From: Lachnospiraceae bacterium
GTDB taxonomy: Bacteria > Bacillota_A > Clostridia > Lachnospirales > Lachnospiraceae
Length of the DNA stretch: 15,276 bases
NCBI GenBank assembly: GCA_004556565.1
Contig: SFGN01000061.1
Span: 1-15,276, forward strand
Direction of reading: 5' to 3'
Part shown: positions 1 through 6,228 of the stretch, one piece after another
Numbering within the stretch: the stretch's first letter is position 1
Layout: the number at the start of each line of letters is the position of its first letter
Position numbers and translations under genes: made by a program
Notes under the pieces: model-generated
Told to the model about the DNA's origin: nothing
What the model saw: only the letters and a program-made list of their open reading frames with translations
Database searches by the model: none

Positions 1-1
1 A

Positions 2-868
2 TATGGCATCAGTACGGATCGAAGAACTATATATACAGAGATGGAGATCCTTGATAAATTCGGACTGGATATCCAGCAGAAGAAAGGAAAGAATCCTGGC
101 TATTATATTGGGGACAGAGATTTTGAACTGCCGGAGTTAAAGCTCTTGGTAGATGCTGTGCAGTCATCCAAGTTTATCACGGAGAAGAAATCCAAGGAAC
201 TGATAACGAAATTAGAGAAGCTCAGCTGTAGGACGGATGCTGCAATGCTTTCCAAATATGTTTTCATCGTAAACCGTCCGAAGACGGAGAATGAAACTGT
301 TTATTACAATGTGGACTACATTCATACTGCAATTTACGAGAATAAGGAAATTAAGTTCCATTATGCAGAGTGGACTGTTAAGAAAGAACTGAAACTGAAG
401 AAAGACGGTGCATTCTACGTTGTCAGCCCTTGGGCGTTGACCTGGGATGATGAGAATTATTATCTGGTAGCTTATGATGCAGCGGCTGGAATGATCAAGC
501 ATTATCGTGTAGATAAGATGCAGAATACAGAAATCCTGGAAACAGATCGTAAGGGTGAAGAATCCTTCAAGAACTTTGATTTGGCTGCATTCGCTAAGAA
601 GACCTTTGGAATGTACGGCGGTGTAGATGAGGAAGTCACTCTGGAATGCAGGAATGAACTGGCCGGTGTTATCATCGATCGCTTTGGGCACGATATATGG
701 TTGATCCCGCAGGGAGAAGATTATTTCAAAACCAGAGTATTGGTATCGGTAAGCCCGCAGTTCTTTGGTTGGGTAACCGGTATTGGATCCGGAATGAAGA
801 TTACTGGTCCGGAAAATGTGAAGGCTGAATATAAGGCATATCTGCAGGATGTGCTTGAGAATTATTGA
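2..868 (+). CDS. WYL-domain transcriptional regulator (5' end outside window)
   Basis: C-terminal part of a WYL-family DNA-binding regulator. The frame is open to the window edge: codons before the first in-window ATG (position 41) read YGISTDRRTIYTEMEIL, which matches the end of the N-terminal winged helix-turn-helix of this family, so the true start lies upstream and the ATG at 41 is internal. The rest holds the WYL domain (around 'YYLVAYDAAAGMIKHYRVDKM') and the C-terminal WCX-like extension. WYL proteins sense ligands, possibly nucleotides or nucleic acid, and often control phage-defence or accessory genes. It is followed after 18 nt by a small gene, so the two are probably co-transcribed. 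What it regulates cannot be read from the sequence. Confidence 0.9.
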   Translation, partial: YGISTDRRTIYTEMEILDKFGLDIQQKKGKNPGYYIGDRDFELPELKLLVDAVQSSKFITEKKSKELITKLEKLSCRTDAAMLSKYVFIVNRPKTENETVYYNVDYIHTAIYENKEIKFHYAEWTVKKELKLKKDGAFYVVSPWALTWDDENYYLVAYDAAAGMIKHYRVDKMQNTEILETDRKGEESFKNFDLAAFAKKTFGMYGGVDEEVTLECRNELAGVIIDRFGHDIWLIPQGEDYFKTRVLVSVSPQFFGWVTGIGSGMKITGPENVKAEYKAYLQDVLENY

Positions 869-886
869 TTGGTTATAGGTGAGATT

Positions 887-1207
887 ATGGTTGAAGTATC
901 AAAACGTGATTGGAAATTGTTCCGTGAGAAACTTCCTGGTTGGCAGGAAAGTTATATGGAACGTTTATGCAAGGAATATGTAGAGCTGCTGACCTGTGAT
1001 AAGAAGGGTTCTGAACGATTCTGGGCACTGGAAGAGCGTATCAAAAAAGATCGCAAAGCTCCTGGAGTTATTTTATCTGTCAGCAAATCAGATATGCTGA
1101 TCGATCTCGTTCGGTTGGTTCAGGATGAGGTGATTGGTCTTGAGGATCTGTCTGATTTTAGTGAGGACGTGCAGGAGAGAGTGAAATTTATGGTACAGCG
1201 CTGGTAA
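887..1207 (+). CDS. small conserved protein downstream of WYL regulator
   Basis: A soluble, charged protein of 106 residues, starting VEVSKRDWKLFREKLPGWQ after the initiator Met. The frame opens at a TTG directly after the WYL stop, but I place the start at ATG 887 because AGGTGAG lies just upstream. It is predicted to be mostly helical, with no signal peptide or membrane segment. From memory, similar short proteins occur next to WYL regulators in Clostridia and are sometimes labelled 'multidrug transporter'. Nothing in the sequence supports transport: there is no hydrophobic stretch long enough to span a membrane. Function unknown. It forms a probable operon with the WYL gene. Confidence 0.75.
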   Translation: MVEVSKRDWKLFREKLPGWQESYMERLCKEYVELLTCDKKGSERFWALEERIKKDRKAPGVILSVSKSDMLIDLVRLVQDEVIGLEDLSDFSEDVQERVKFMVQRW

Positions 1208-1285
1208 TGTGAATGTGGTAAAATATGCATTTTCGGGTCTTCATATAACCTGGAAATACATTTCTTTGACGACTAAAAGGTAAGG

Positions 1286-1314
1286 ATGACACGTCAACTA
1301 CTAGGCCGTATACT
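1286..1314 (+). promoter_or_regulatory. sigma-A type promoter for the PRiA4_ORF3-like gene
   Basis: ATGACA (1286-1291) and TATACT (1309-1314) are separated by exactly 17 bp, each one mismatch from the -35 and -10 consensus. It lies about 55 bp before the start codon at 1369. This suggests the gene is transcribed separately from the WYL pair. Confidence 0.6.
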
Positions 1315-1368
1315 GATATCATAAATAAAAGGTAGGCCACCTAAGATACATGAAGGAGGTCCTGATAT

Positions 1369-3081
1369 ATGGATGAGTTATATCAGCAGATTATTGATAG
1401 TTATAAAGAGACGGGTTCTGTAAAGAAGACAGCAGAAGAGCTTGGGACATATCCGATCAAAGTACGAAGAGTTCTGATTACGGAGGGACTGTGGCACAGC
1501 AAAACCAGTAATCAGGTTGCAGAGTTGCTTGCTCTGGGCAAAAGTGTAGCTGAAATAGCAGAGGAGCTTGTTATATCGGAGAAGAATGTTCAGTCTTATA
1601 TGCCCTATTCCCGTGGGCAGTATGGCGGGGAAGACAGAAGCAACGAAGCAATTCGAAGCGAGGAATATAGAGAACGGATGCAGCAGGCAGCTAAAAATCA
1701 GGTTACCAATACAGAAGCACGTTCAAAAAAGAAAGAGGATGATATTCAGGAGCAGCGGCGCCTTCTTGAAGAATTAAGAGCTGAAAAAGAGCGATTACTG
1801 AAAGAGAAAAAAGAATTCTGGGACATGATCGAAGCAAAGATGAAGCGGATTCCTATGGCAATGCAGCTTCATCTGGAACTGGACCTGGGATATTTCGCAG
1901 ATGAACATAAGGAAGTTCTTAGAAGATACGGAAGAATGAAGGATGGAATTACCAGAGATTTTATTGTTCCGGGTAATATGACACTGCATGGTCTTCATTA
2001 TGCAATCATGAAAGCTTTTGGATGGCAAAACAGCCACCTTCATAGCTATGTTCCATATGAGGATGAATTCAAAAAAATGACAGATGGGGGATTGGTAAAA
2101 GAGTGGACCCGTCAGGTTGGTATGTATTTCCGTTTTCCCAGTGAGAATTATGAAGATATATATTGGGACGATGATTATGAGGAAGGTGAAAGCTTTAAGA
2201 CCTGGCTGAAATCCAAGTATTGTGGACCATACTCCTATGAAGGCGTGGGAGAGCATTACATTCCTGCACAGATTGAAGTAGACAGATTCCGAAAGGACTG
2301 GCCTACTATTCAGAAGAAAACAACAGATCAGAGAACGTGGAATGTCTACATGGAAGGTCAGTGTGAGGAAATGCTGGAACGCCCGATGCTTTGGACTGTA
2401 CTAAAAACACCGGCTGAACAGGTAGATTGGGATTCATGGAAACAGGAGAAAGAGGCTGCCCTGAAACAAGTTGAGAAAAAACGTAAGGACATTATCAAAA
2501 AATACAGACAGCTGACAACTCGTATGGACCAGATTGTAGATGGGGCAGGAACTCATTTTGATGAAAAAGGGAACCCAACTATCGACATGGTTCCATATTT
2601 TCGAGAGATAGAGGGACTCGACCGTGAACTGGAAATGCTGTGCATTGATCATAATCCTGAACCTATCCCAGCGCTGTCTGCATTGTGTTATCGATATGAC
2701 TATGGCGATGGATGGGAAATTAAGATTACCTGCACCAATGCCTGGTATGACAAAACCGTTTATGTTAGGGATGAAGAAGGCAATATGCTTCGTGATAAAA
2801 ATGGATTTGTTCCAGAGAAAGCTTTGTTTGTAGATGCCTTTGGTCAGCAAATAGACGGAGAGTTTCTGGACAAGTTGAGAGATATTCAGCGTAAGGAAAA
2901 ACCAATCTGCATTGCCTGGGATGGAATGAGTCTTGTGGATGATGTTGGCGGTGTTGGTGGTTTCTGTGAATTTCTGGAGACCATTAATGGTGATGACCCA
3001 GAGGAAAAGAAGCACTACAAGACCTGGGCGAAGAGCTTGGGCTGGACCGGGCGGATGCCAAAACCGGAGAACATGCTGTAG
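1369..3081 (+). CDS. PRiA4_ORF3-like domain protein with N-terminal helix-turn-helix
   Basis: A protein of 570 residues starting at ATG 1369 behind a near-perfect AAGGAGGT SD. Residues 1-80 look like two successive HTH units (around 'KKTAEELGTYPIKVRRVL' and 'SVAEIAEELVISEKNVQSY'). Residues 116-160 are a highly charged coiled coil. From about residue 165 the plasmid pRiA4b ORF-3-like fold begins: 'LDLGYFADEHKEV', then 'LHGLHYAIMKAFGWQNSHLH', with its second part at 440-535 ('YRYDYGDGWEIKI', 'DDVGGVGGFCEFLE'). Between these parts lies an insert with another charged helix (about 355-390). The family is common on plasmids and integrative elements, with no firmly established activity. The HTH plus coiled-coil fusion suggests a DNA-associated role, which is inference. 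Confidence 0.8.
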   Translation: MDELYQQIIDSYKETGSVKKTAEELGTYPIKVRRVLITEGLWHSKTSNQVAELLALGKSVAEIAEELVISEKNVQSYMPYSRGQYGGEDRSNEAIRSEEYRERMQQAAKNQVTNTEARSKKKEDDIQEQRRLLEELRAEKERLLKEKKEFWDMIEAKMKRIPMAMQLHLELDLGYFADEHKEVLRRYGRMKDGITRDFIVPGNMTLHGLHYAIMKAFGWQNSHLHSYVPYEDEFKKMTDGGLVKEWTRQVGMYFRFPSENYEDIYWDDDYEEGESFKTWLKSKYCGPYSYEGVGEHYIPAQIEVDRFRKDWPTIQKKTTDQRTWNVYMEGQCEEMLERPMLWTVLKTPAEQVDWDSWKQEKEAALKQVEKKRKDIIKKYRQLTTRMDQIVDGAGTHFDEKGNPTIDMVPYFREIEGLDRELEMLCIDHNPEPIPALSALCYRYDYGDGWEIKITCTNAWYDKTVYVRDEEGNMLRDKNGFVPEKALFVDAFGQQIDGEFLDKLRDIQRKEKPICIAWDGMSLVDDVGGVGGFCEFLETINGDDPEEKKHYKTWAKSLGWTGRMPKPENML

Positions 3082-3169
3082 CTGTCGGGATCTTTGCACA
3101 TTGCTTTATGTTACATTTTAGGAGCAGACGGGGAGTCTCTAAAATATAGCGGGATGGTGATGTGGTGTG

Positions 3170-3367
3170 ATGGAGTTCCAGACGAATTTAAAAAAGCTTC
3201 GTACCGAGAATGGCCTGACACAGGATCAGCTGGCCTTGCTGGTGGAAACCAGTACGGACACGATTGGAAGAATTGAGCGAAAGCAGAAGATAGCATCTTA
3301 TGAGGTGCTGTTTCGTATCGCCAGATATTTCGATAAGCCTGTGGAAGATGTGTTCTGGTATGAGTGA
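3170..3367 (+). CDS. small XRE/Cro-CI family regulator
   Basis: A 65-residue single-domain helix-turn-helix protein. The recognition region is visible as 'GLTQDQLALLVETSTDTIG' followed by 'RIERKQKIASYEVLFRIARY', ending in the 'KPVEDVFWYE' tail typical of short XRE regulators in Firmicutes mobile elements. A GTG directly precedes the ATG at 3170; the ATG is preferred, although neither has a strong SD (only G-rich sequence around 3151-3157). Its stop is followed by a strong bidirectional terminator shared with the convergent S24 repressor. Likely a repressor of nearby genes; the target is unknown. Confidence 0.85.
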   Translation: MEFQTNLKKLRTENGLTQDQLALLVETSTDTIGRIERKQKIASYEVLFRIARYFDKPVEDVFWYE

Positions 3368-3381
3368 GAGAACAAAAAGAG

Positions 3382-3440
3382 AAGGCTGATGCTGTCATGG
3401 ATGTGATTTCCGTTGATGGCATCAGCCTTGATTTTATTTT
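3382..3440. terminator. bidirectional Rho-independent terminator
   Basis: A perfect 11-bp stem, AAGGCTGATGC (3382-3392) with GCATCAGCCTT (3419-3429), is followed on the plus strand by ATTTTATTTT and on the minus strand by a CTTTTTG run. It separates the XRE gene ending at 3367 from the convergent repressor gene ending at 3434 and can serve both. Confidence 0.85.
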
Positions 3441-4132
3441 ACGACCTTTCCGAAGGTTCGAAGCTCCATTTCAGGTTTGATCTGGATTGGAGCATATTTT
3501 TTGTTAAGAGATATCAGCTGAACATTATCTTTGTTCTTCTGATATTTTTTAATATAAGCGTCACCGTTCAGATAGAAGATTCCGATATCGCCATTTTCCA
3601 GCTGGTCCTGCTGATGAACCCATACGATCTGTTTATTCACATAGACCGGTTCCATGCTGTCGCCGGAAACGCGGATGCCGAAGTCCGCGGTTGCTGGAAC
3701 ATCATCACCGACTTCGAATTCTTCAAACTGATCGGAATCAAGGAAGAGGCCGGTGCCGGCAGAAGCAGGTTCTGTAAATACTTTAAGGGTTCTGCTTGTG
3801 ATATAGACCGGTTCTTTTCGGACATACATTCCGCTTTTGATCAGCAGATTCATATATTCAATCGCTTTCTTCTTACCTTCATCATTGAGCTGTGCGAAGA
3901 GGTTTTCTTCGATGGCAATGCCGAAGGTATCATTGATATTATCTATTCCAAGGATCTCGCAGAGGGCAAAGAATTGGATTACATTTGGTGAATTCACATT
4001 CTTCTCCCATTTGCTGATGGATCCAGGTTTTACTTCCAGGCCTTTCTTATTCAAAAGATCAGCAAGCTGCAGCTGATTCAGATGCCTTTCTTTTCTCTTG
4101 GCAGCAAGTGTCATTCCGAAATCTCTATACAA
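3434..4132 (-). CDS. LexA/CI-like repressor: XRE helix-turn-helix plus S24 peptidase domain
   Basis: A self-cleaving-type repressor of 232 residues. An HTH occupies about residues 6-60 ('LNQLQLADLLNKKG', 'SISKWEKN') and an S24 domain about 108-232. The Ala-Gly cleavage pair is in 'PASAGTG' (about 125-126), the nucleophile Ser is in 'SGDSMEP' (about 159), and the catalytic Lys is in 'AYIKKY' (about 195). The frame could open 16 codons earlier, but I choose the TTG at 4132-4130 because GGGAGGTGA lies 5 nt upstream of it. The gene is divergent from the UmuC-like polymerase, an arrangement typical of SOS-inducible mobile-element cassettes. DNA damage (RecA filaments) would be expected to trigger its cleavage and derepress its targets; that is family knowledge, not shown here. 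Its -10 element overlaps one of the repeats that look like operators. Confidence 0.9.
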   Translation of the reverse strand: MYRDFGMTLAAKRKERHLNQLQLADLLNKKGLEVKPGSISKWEKNVNSPNVIQFFALCEILGIDNINDTFGIAIEENLFAQLNDEGKKKAIEYMNLLIKSGMYVRKEPVYITSRTLKVFTEPASAGTGLFLDSDQFEEFEVGDDVPATADFGIRVSGDSMEPVYVNKQIVWVHQQDQLENGDIGIFYLNGDAYIKKYQKNKDNVQLISLNKKYAPIQIKPEMELRTFGKVVK

Positions 4133-4167
4133 ACCAGTCACCTCCCAAGGTATTGAATTCCTATATA

Positions 4168-4259
4168 GACTATAACGCAATTATTTCCTAAAAGCAAGCA
4201 AAAATAGATTATAAATCGAAATATTGCACATGTGCGTCTTTACTTCGAGTATAAATCGC
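4168..4259. promoter_or_regulatory. divergent promoters with three candidate operator repeats
   Basis: Three related motifs, read on the minus strand, lie about 39-40 bp apart: GCGTTATAGTC (4178-4168), CGATTTATAATCTA (4218-4205) and AGCGATTTATACTC (4260-4247). The first overlaps the repressor -10 (TATAGT at 4174-4169, -35 TTGCTT at 4197-4192, 17-bp spacer). The third lies in the spacer of the polymerase promoter. The second lies between the two promoters and matches 14 of 14 bases with a site upstream of the ATPase gene at 12305-12318. Binding by the S24 repressor is inferred from position. Confidence 0.5.
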
Positions 4260-4267
4260 TATATACT
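4239..4267 (+). promoter_or_regulatory. promoter of the UmuC-like polymerase gene
   Basis: TTTACT (4239-4244) and TATACT (4262-4267) are separated by 17 bp. A candidate operator repeat (4247-4259) fills the spacer and a LexA-like box follows at 4283-4296, so the promoter could be under double repression. Confidence 0.55.
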
Positions 4268-4282
4268 ACCAATATAGAGAAA

Positions 4283-4296
4283 CAAACAAATGTTCG
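4283..4296. promoter_or_regulatory. LexA (SOS) box-like sequence
   Basis: CAAACAAATGTTCG agrees at 12 of 14 positions with the Gram-positive LexA/DinR box CGAACRNRYGTTYC; the mismatches are the second and last bases. It lies between the -10 and the SD of the polymerase gene, where a bound repressor would block transcription. Confidence 0.5.
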
Positions 4297-4315
4297 AAAA
4301 GAAAGGAGGCGCCGC

Positions 4316-5563
4316 ATGGATCGTGTGATTATCCATTCCGATGCAAATTGCTTTTATGCCAGTGTTGAAATGCTGTATCATCCGGAATTTGCCGGCAAGC
4401 CACTGGCGGTTGGCGGCGATCCAGAAGCCAGACATGGTATCGTGCTTACGGCAAATTATATTGCGAAGAAGCATGGTGTGAAAACCGGTATGGCTTTATG
4501 GCAGGCCAGGCAGGCATGTCCTGATGTGATCTTTGTGCCTCCTATAATGGATTTGTATCTGAAGTTCTCTTCGATGCTTCGGGAAATCTACGGCGAGTAT
4601 ACGGATAAGATTGAACCGTATGGCTGTGATGAAGCATGGCTGGATGTTTCCGACAGTATTTCCCTGAAGGGTGATGGCCGTAAGATCGCAGATGAAATCA
4701 GTGCCAGAGTCAAAAAGGAACTTGGCATTACGGTCAGCGAGGGCATTTCCTGGAATAAGATTTATGCAAAGCTTGGCAGTGACTACAAGAAGCCGGATGC
4801 GATTACCGAATTCAATCGGGAGAATTATAAGAGTCTGATCTGGAAGCTGCCTGCATCGGATCTTCTCTATGTCGGAAGATCTACCAACAGGACTTTGTCG
4901 AAGTATGGTATTCATACCATCGGTGATCTGGCTTGTACGGATCCGGATTTTCTCCTGAAAACACTTGGCAAGATGGGGCTTGTGATCCATTCCTTTGCAA
5001 ATGGATGGGATGAGTCACCAGTAGCTACAGAGGGCTATTCGGCTCCAATTAAGTCCATTGGAAACAGCACGACTACGCCTCGCGATCTGGAAAATGATCT
5101 GGATGTTCAGATTATCTTTATGGCATTGGCAGAGAGTGTATCGGCCAGACTCAGAAAACATGGATTTAAGTGTAACACTGTAGCAATATCTATCAGGGAT
5201 AATGGCCTTTACCATTTCTCAAGGCAGATGCATTTACGGGAGCCGACGGATATTACCGATGAGATCATGAAGGCAGCTATGGAATTGTTTCGTAACAATT
5301 ATGACTGGTCCCATCCGATACGCAGTCTTGGAGTCAGAGGCGCAGATCTGGTTACGGCGGATATTCCGGTGCAGATGAGTTTATTCATGAATGAAGAGAA
5401 ACGGGCCAAACAGGAGAAGATGGATAAAGCAGTAGATGAGATCAGGAGACGAGTTGGATATTTCAGTATACAGCGGGCATTTATGTATCAAGCCAAAATA
5501 CTATCAAAGCTGGATGCACAGGGATCCCACACCGTTCATCCGGTAGGTTACTTTGCACGTTAG
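4316..5563 (+). CDS. umuC: UmuC/DinB-type Y-family DNA polymerase
   Basis: A translesion DNA polymerase of 415 residues. The frame is open further upstream, but ATG 4316 has AAAGGAGG six bases before it and gives the canonical N-terminus DRVIIHSDANCFYASVE, with the metal-binding Asp and the FYASVE steric-gate region. The second catalytic motif is 'CDEAWLDVS' (about residue 103). The thumb/HhH region and little finger follow. 'QMSLF' near residue 353 is a good sliding-clamp-binding motif. Length is normal for UmuC/DinP. It inserts nucleotides opposite damaged template bases. Context (divergent S24 repressor, LexA-like box) points to DNA-damage induction. A small gene follows 33 nt later. UmuC versus DinB naming is uncertain. 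Confidence 0.93.
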   Translation: MDRVIIHSDANCFYASVEMLYHPEFAGKPLAVGGDPEARHGIVLTANYIAKKHGVKTGMALWQARQACPDVIFVPPIMDLYLKFSSMLREIYGEYTDKIEPYGCDEAWLDVSDSISLKGDGRKIADEISARVKKELGITVSEGISWNKIYAKLGSDYKKPDAITEFNRENYKSLIWKLPASDLLYVGRSTNRTLSKYGIHTIGDLACTDPDFLLKTLGKMGLVIHSFANGWDESPVATEGYSAPIKSIGNSTTTPRDLENDLDVQIIFMALAESVSARLRKHGFKCNTVAISIRDNGLYHFSRQMHLREPTDITDEIMKAAMELFRNNYDWSHPIRSLGVRGADLVTADIPVQMSLFMNEEKRAKQEKMDKAVDEIRRRVGYFSIQRAFMYQAKILSKLDAQGSHTVHPVGYFAR

Positions 5564-5565
5564 CT

Positions 5566-5581
5566 TTGAGCCATGGCTCAA
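5566..5581. repeat. perfect 16-bp palindrome between polymerase and partner gene
   Basis: TTGAGCCATGGCTCAA is fully self-complementary and ends five bases before the GGAGG (5586-5590) of the next gene. In RNA it would form a 6-bp stem with a CAUG loop, which could modulate translation of the downstream small protein. It lacks a U-tract, so it is not an obvious terminator. Confidence 0.6.
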
Positions 5582-5596
5582 GGATGGAGGTTATGA

Positions 5597-5842
5597 ATGG
5601 AATCAAGCAAGGTTTATGTAGAAGTAGTTGCCAGATTTGATAAGGACGGAGTCATGATGCCGATGGCTTTTGTCTGGGAAGACGGCAGAAAATATGAAAT
5701 CGATAAGGTGAAATCGAAAGAGAGATGCGCCAGCCGTAAAGCGGGTGGAACAGGCATCATGTATACGGTAGTGGTAGCCGGTAAAGAATGCCACTTATAT
5801 TTTGAATTTGATAAATGGTTTATGGAGCGTAAATTTGCGTGA
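5597..5842 (+). CDS. small polymerase-associated protein, unknown function
   Basis: An 81-residue basic protein starting at ATG 5597 with GGAGG six bases upstream. It begins ESSKVYVEVVARFDKDG, continues with 'MAFVWEDGRKYEIDKV', then 'GTGIMYTVVVAGKECHLYFEF', and ends in 'KWFMERKFA'. The alternating pattern suggests a small beta-rich fold. The W-x-D/G-R-x-Y core recalls small proteins that accompany translesion polymerase genes (DUF6504-like), but I cannot confirm membership. It follows umuC in the same direction, so it is likely in the same operon and may be an accessory factor of the polymerase; that is inference from neighbourhood only. Confidence 0.75.
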   Translation: MESSKVYVEVVARFDKDGVMMPMAFVWEDGRKYEIDKVKSKERCASRKAGGTGIMYTVVVAGKECHLYFEFDKWFMERKFA

Positions 5843-5844
5843 TT

Positions 5845-5966
5845 TAACCGAATCAAGTAAGTCCCTCACTTCAAATGCGAAGAGCATTAAGTGGCGGGTA
5901 GGGACTTACTTGTATCAGATGGGGTACAAGCCCCATCTGATACACTGCGAAGCAGTTATTCGGTTA
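5845..5966. other. four-way-junction structured element (candidate structured RNA or DNA)
   Basis: A 9-bp outer stem, TAACCGAAT (5845-5853) with ATTCGGTTA (5958-5966), encloses three hairpins with almost no unpaired linker. Hairpin 1: a perfect 13-bp stem 5854-5866/5900-5912, capped by CACTT/AAGTG and AATGC/GCATT helices. Hairpin 2: a perfect 12-bp stem TATCAGATGGGG/CCCCATCTGATA (5913-5924/5931-5942). Hairpin 3: ACTGC-GAA-GCAGT (5944-5956). Only C5943 and T5957 are left over at the junction. It starts just after the small gene's stop. It could be a structured RNA, a 3' processing or termination structure, or a DNA cruciform recognised by a recombination or replication protein. The pairing is certain; the role is unknown. 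Confidence 0.7.
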
Positions 5967-6228
5967 TGAGCAAGTAGCGAAGCAGATTGCGAATATCCGC
6001 TTGACAAGGACATTAATATCTGCAGGGGAGCTGACCCTTTCCCTTTTGCGACCCGCAGATTGACATAAGGTACATTTGCATATGAGTCAGCACAGGACGC
6101 ATCCCACTTTGGTCCTGAATATGCCGGTGCCTGCAACGAAGCTTTATAGTGCTTCCCATTCAAAATCAGGGGGAAGTAGGAGTAGGATCGATAGTATCGG
6201 TTCAAAACGATGAAGGAGATTTTGATAG
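5967..6228. other. structured leader upstream of the 182-residue gene
   Basis: A gene-poor stretch with further nested complementarity: ATCTGC/GCAGAT (6018-6023/6055-6060), GCATAT/ATATGC (6078-6083/6119-6124) enclosing CAGGAC/GTCCTG (6093-6098/6112-6117), GAAGC/GCTTC (6138-6142/6150-6154), and CGATA-G-TATCG near 6189-6199. It also contains the short ORF 6082-6213. Together with the four-way junction before it, this gives 386 bp of near-continuous structure. A long minus-strand frame across it is probably a by-product. Confidence 0.5.
6082..6213 (+). CDS. possible 43-codon upstream ORF coupled to the next gene
   Basis: ATG 6082 opens a 43-codon frame (starting MSQHRTHPTLVLNMPVPATK, Ser/Lys/Arg-rich at its end) with AAGGT about nine bases upstream. 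Its TGA at 6211-6213 is embedded in TGAAGGAGAT, the SD of the gene at 6229. A ribosome finishing this ORF would arrive at that SD, so translational coupling is plausible. It overlaps the stem structures listed above. It may be a leader peptide, or chance in a conserved structural sequence. Confidence 0.35.
   Translation: MSQHRTHPTLVLNMPVPATKLYSASHSKSGGSRSRIDSIGSKR

Noticed and set aside
41..868. ATG 41 as start of the WYL gene.
   Set aside because: Upstream in-frame codons encode conserved HTH residues (GISTDRRTIYTE), so the gene begins before the window.
887..1207. 'Multidrug transporter' label for the small gene after the WYL regulator.
   Set aside because: The protein is hydrophilic with no membrane helix; such a label would be an annotation error.
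2434..3099. 221-codon minus-strand frame opposite the PRiA4_ORF3-like gene.
   Set aside because: It is a shadow of a clear coding gene, with no SD and low-quality composition.
4133..4180. Longer start of the S24 repressor at 4180.
   Set aside because: The extra 16 residues would be encoded across the SD and the intergenic region; TTG 4132 has a well-spaced GGGAGGTGA.
5854..5942. Long stems read as CRISPR repeats.
   Set aside because: The repeats are inverted partners within single hairpins, not regularly spaced direct repeats with spacers, and no cas gene is present.
5845..5966. Cloverleaf-like fold read as a tRNA or tmRNA.
   Set aside because: The arm lengths are wrong, and there is no TTCRA T-loop, no 7-bp acceptor with CCA and no anticodon arm of proper size.
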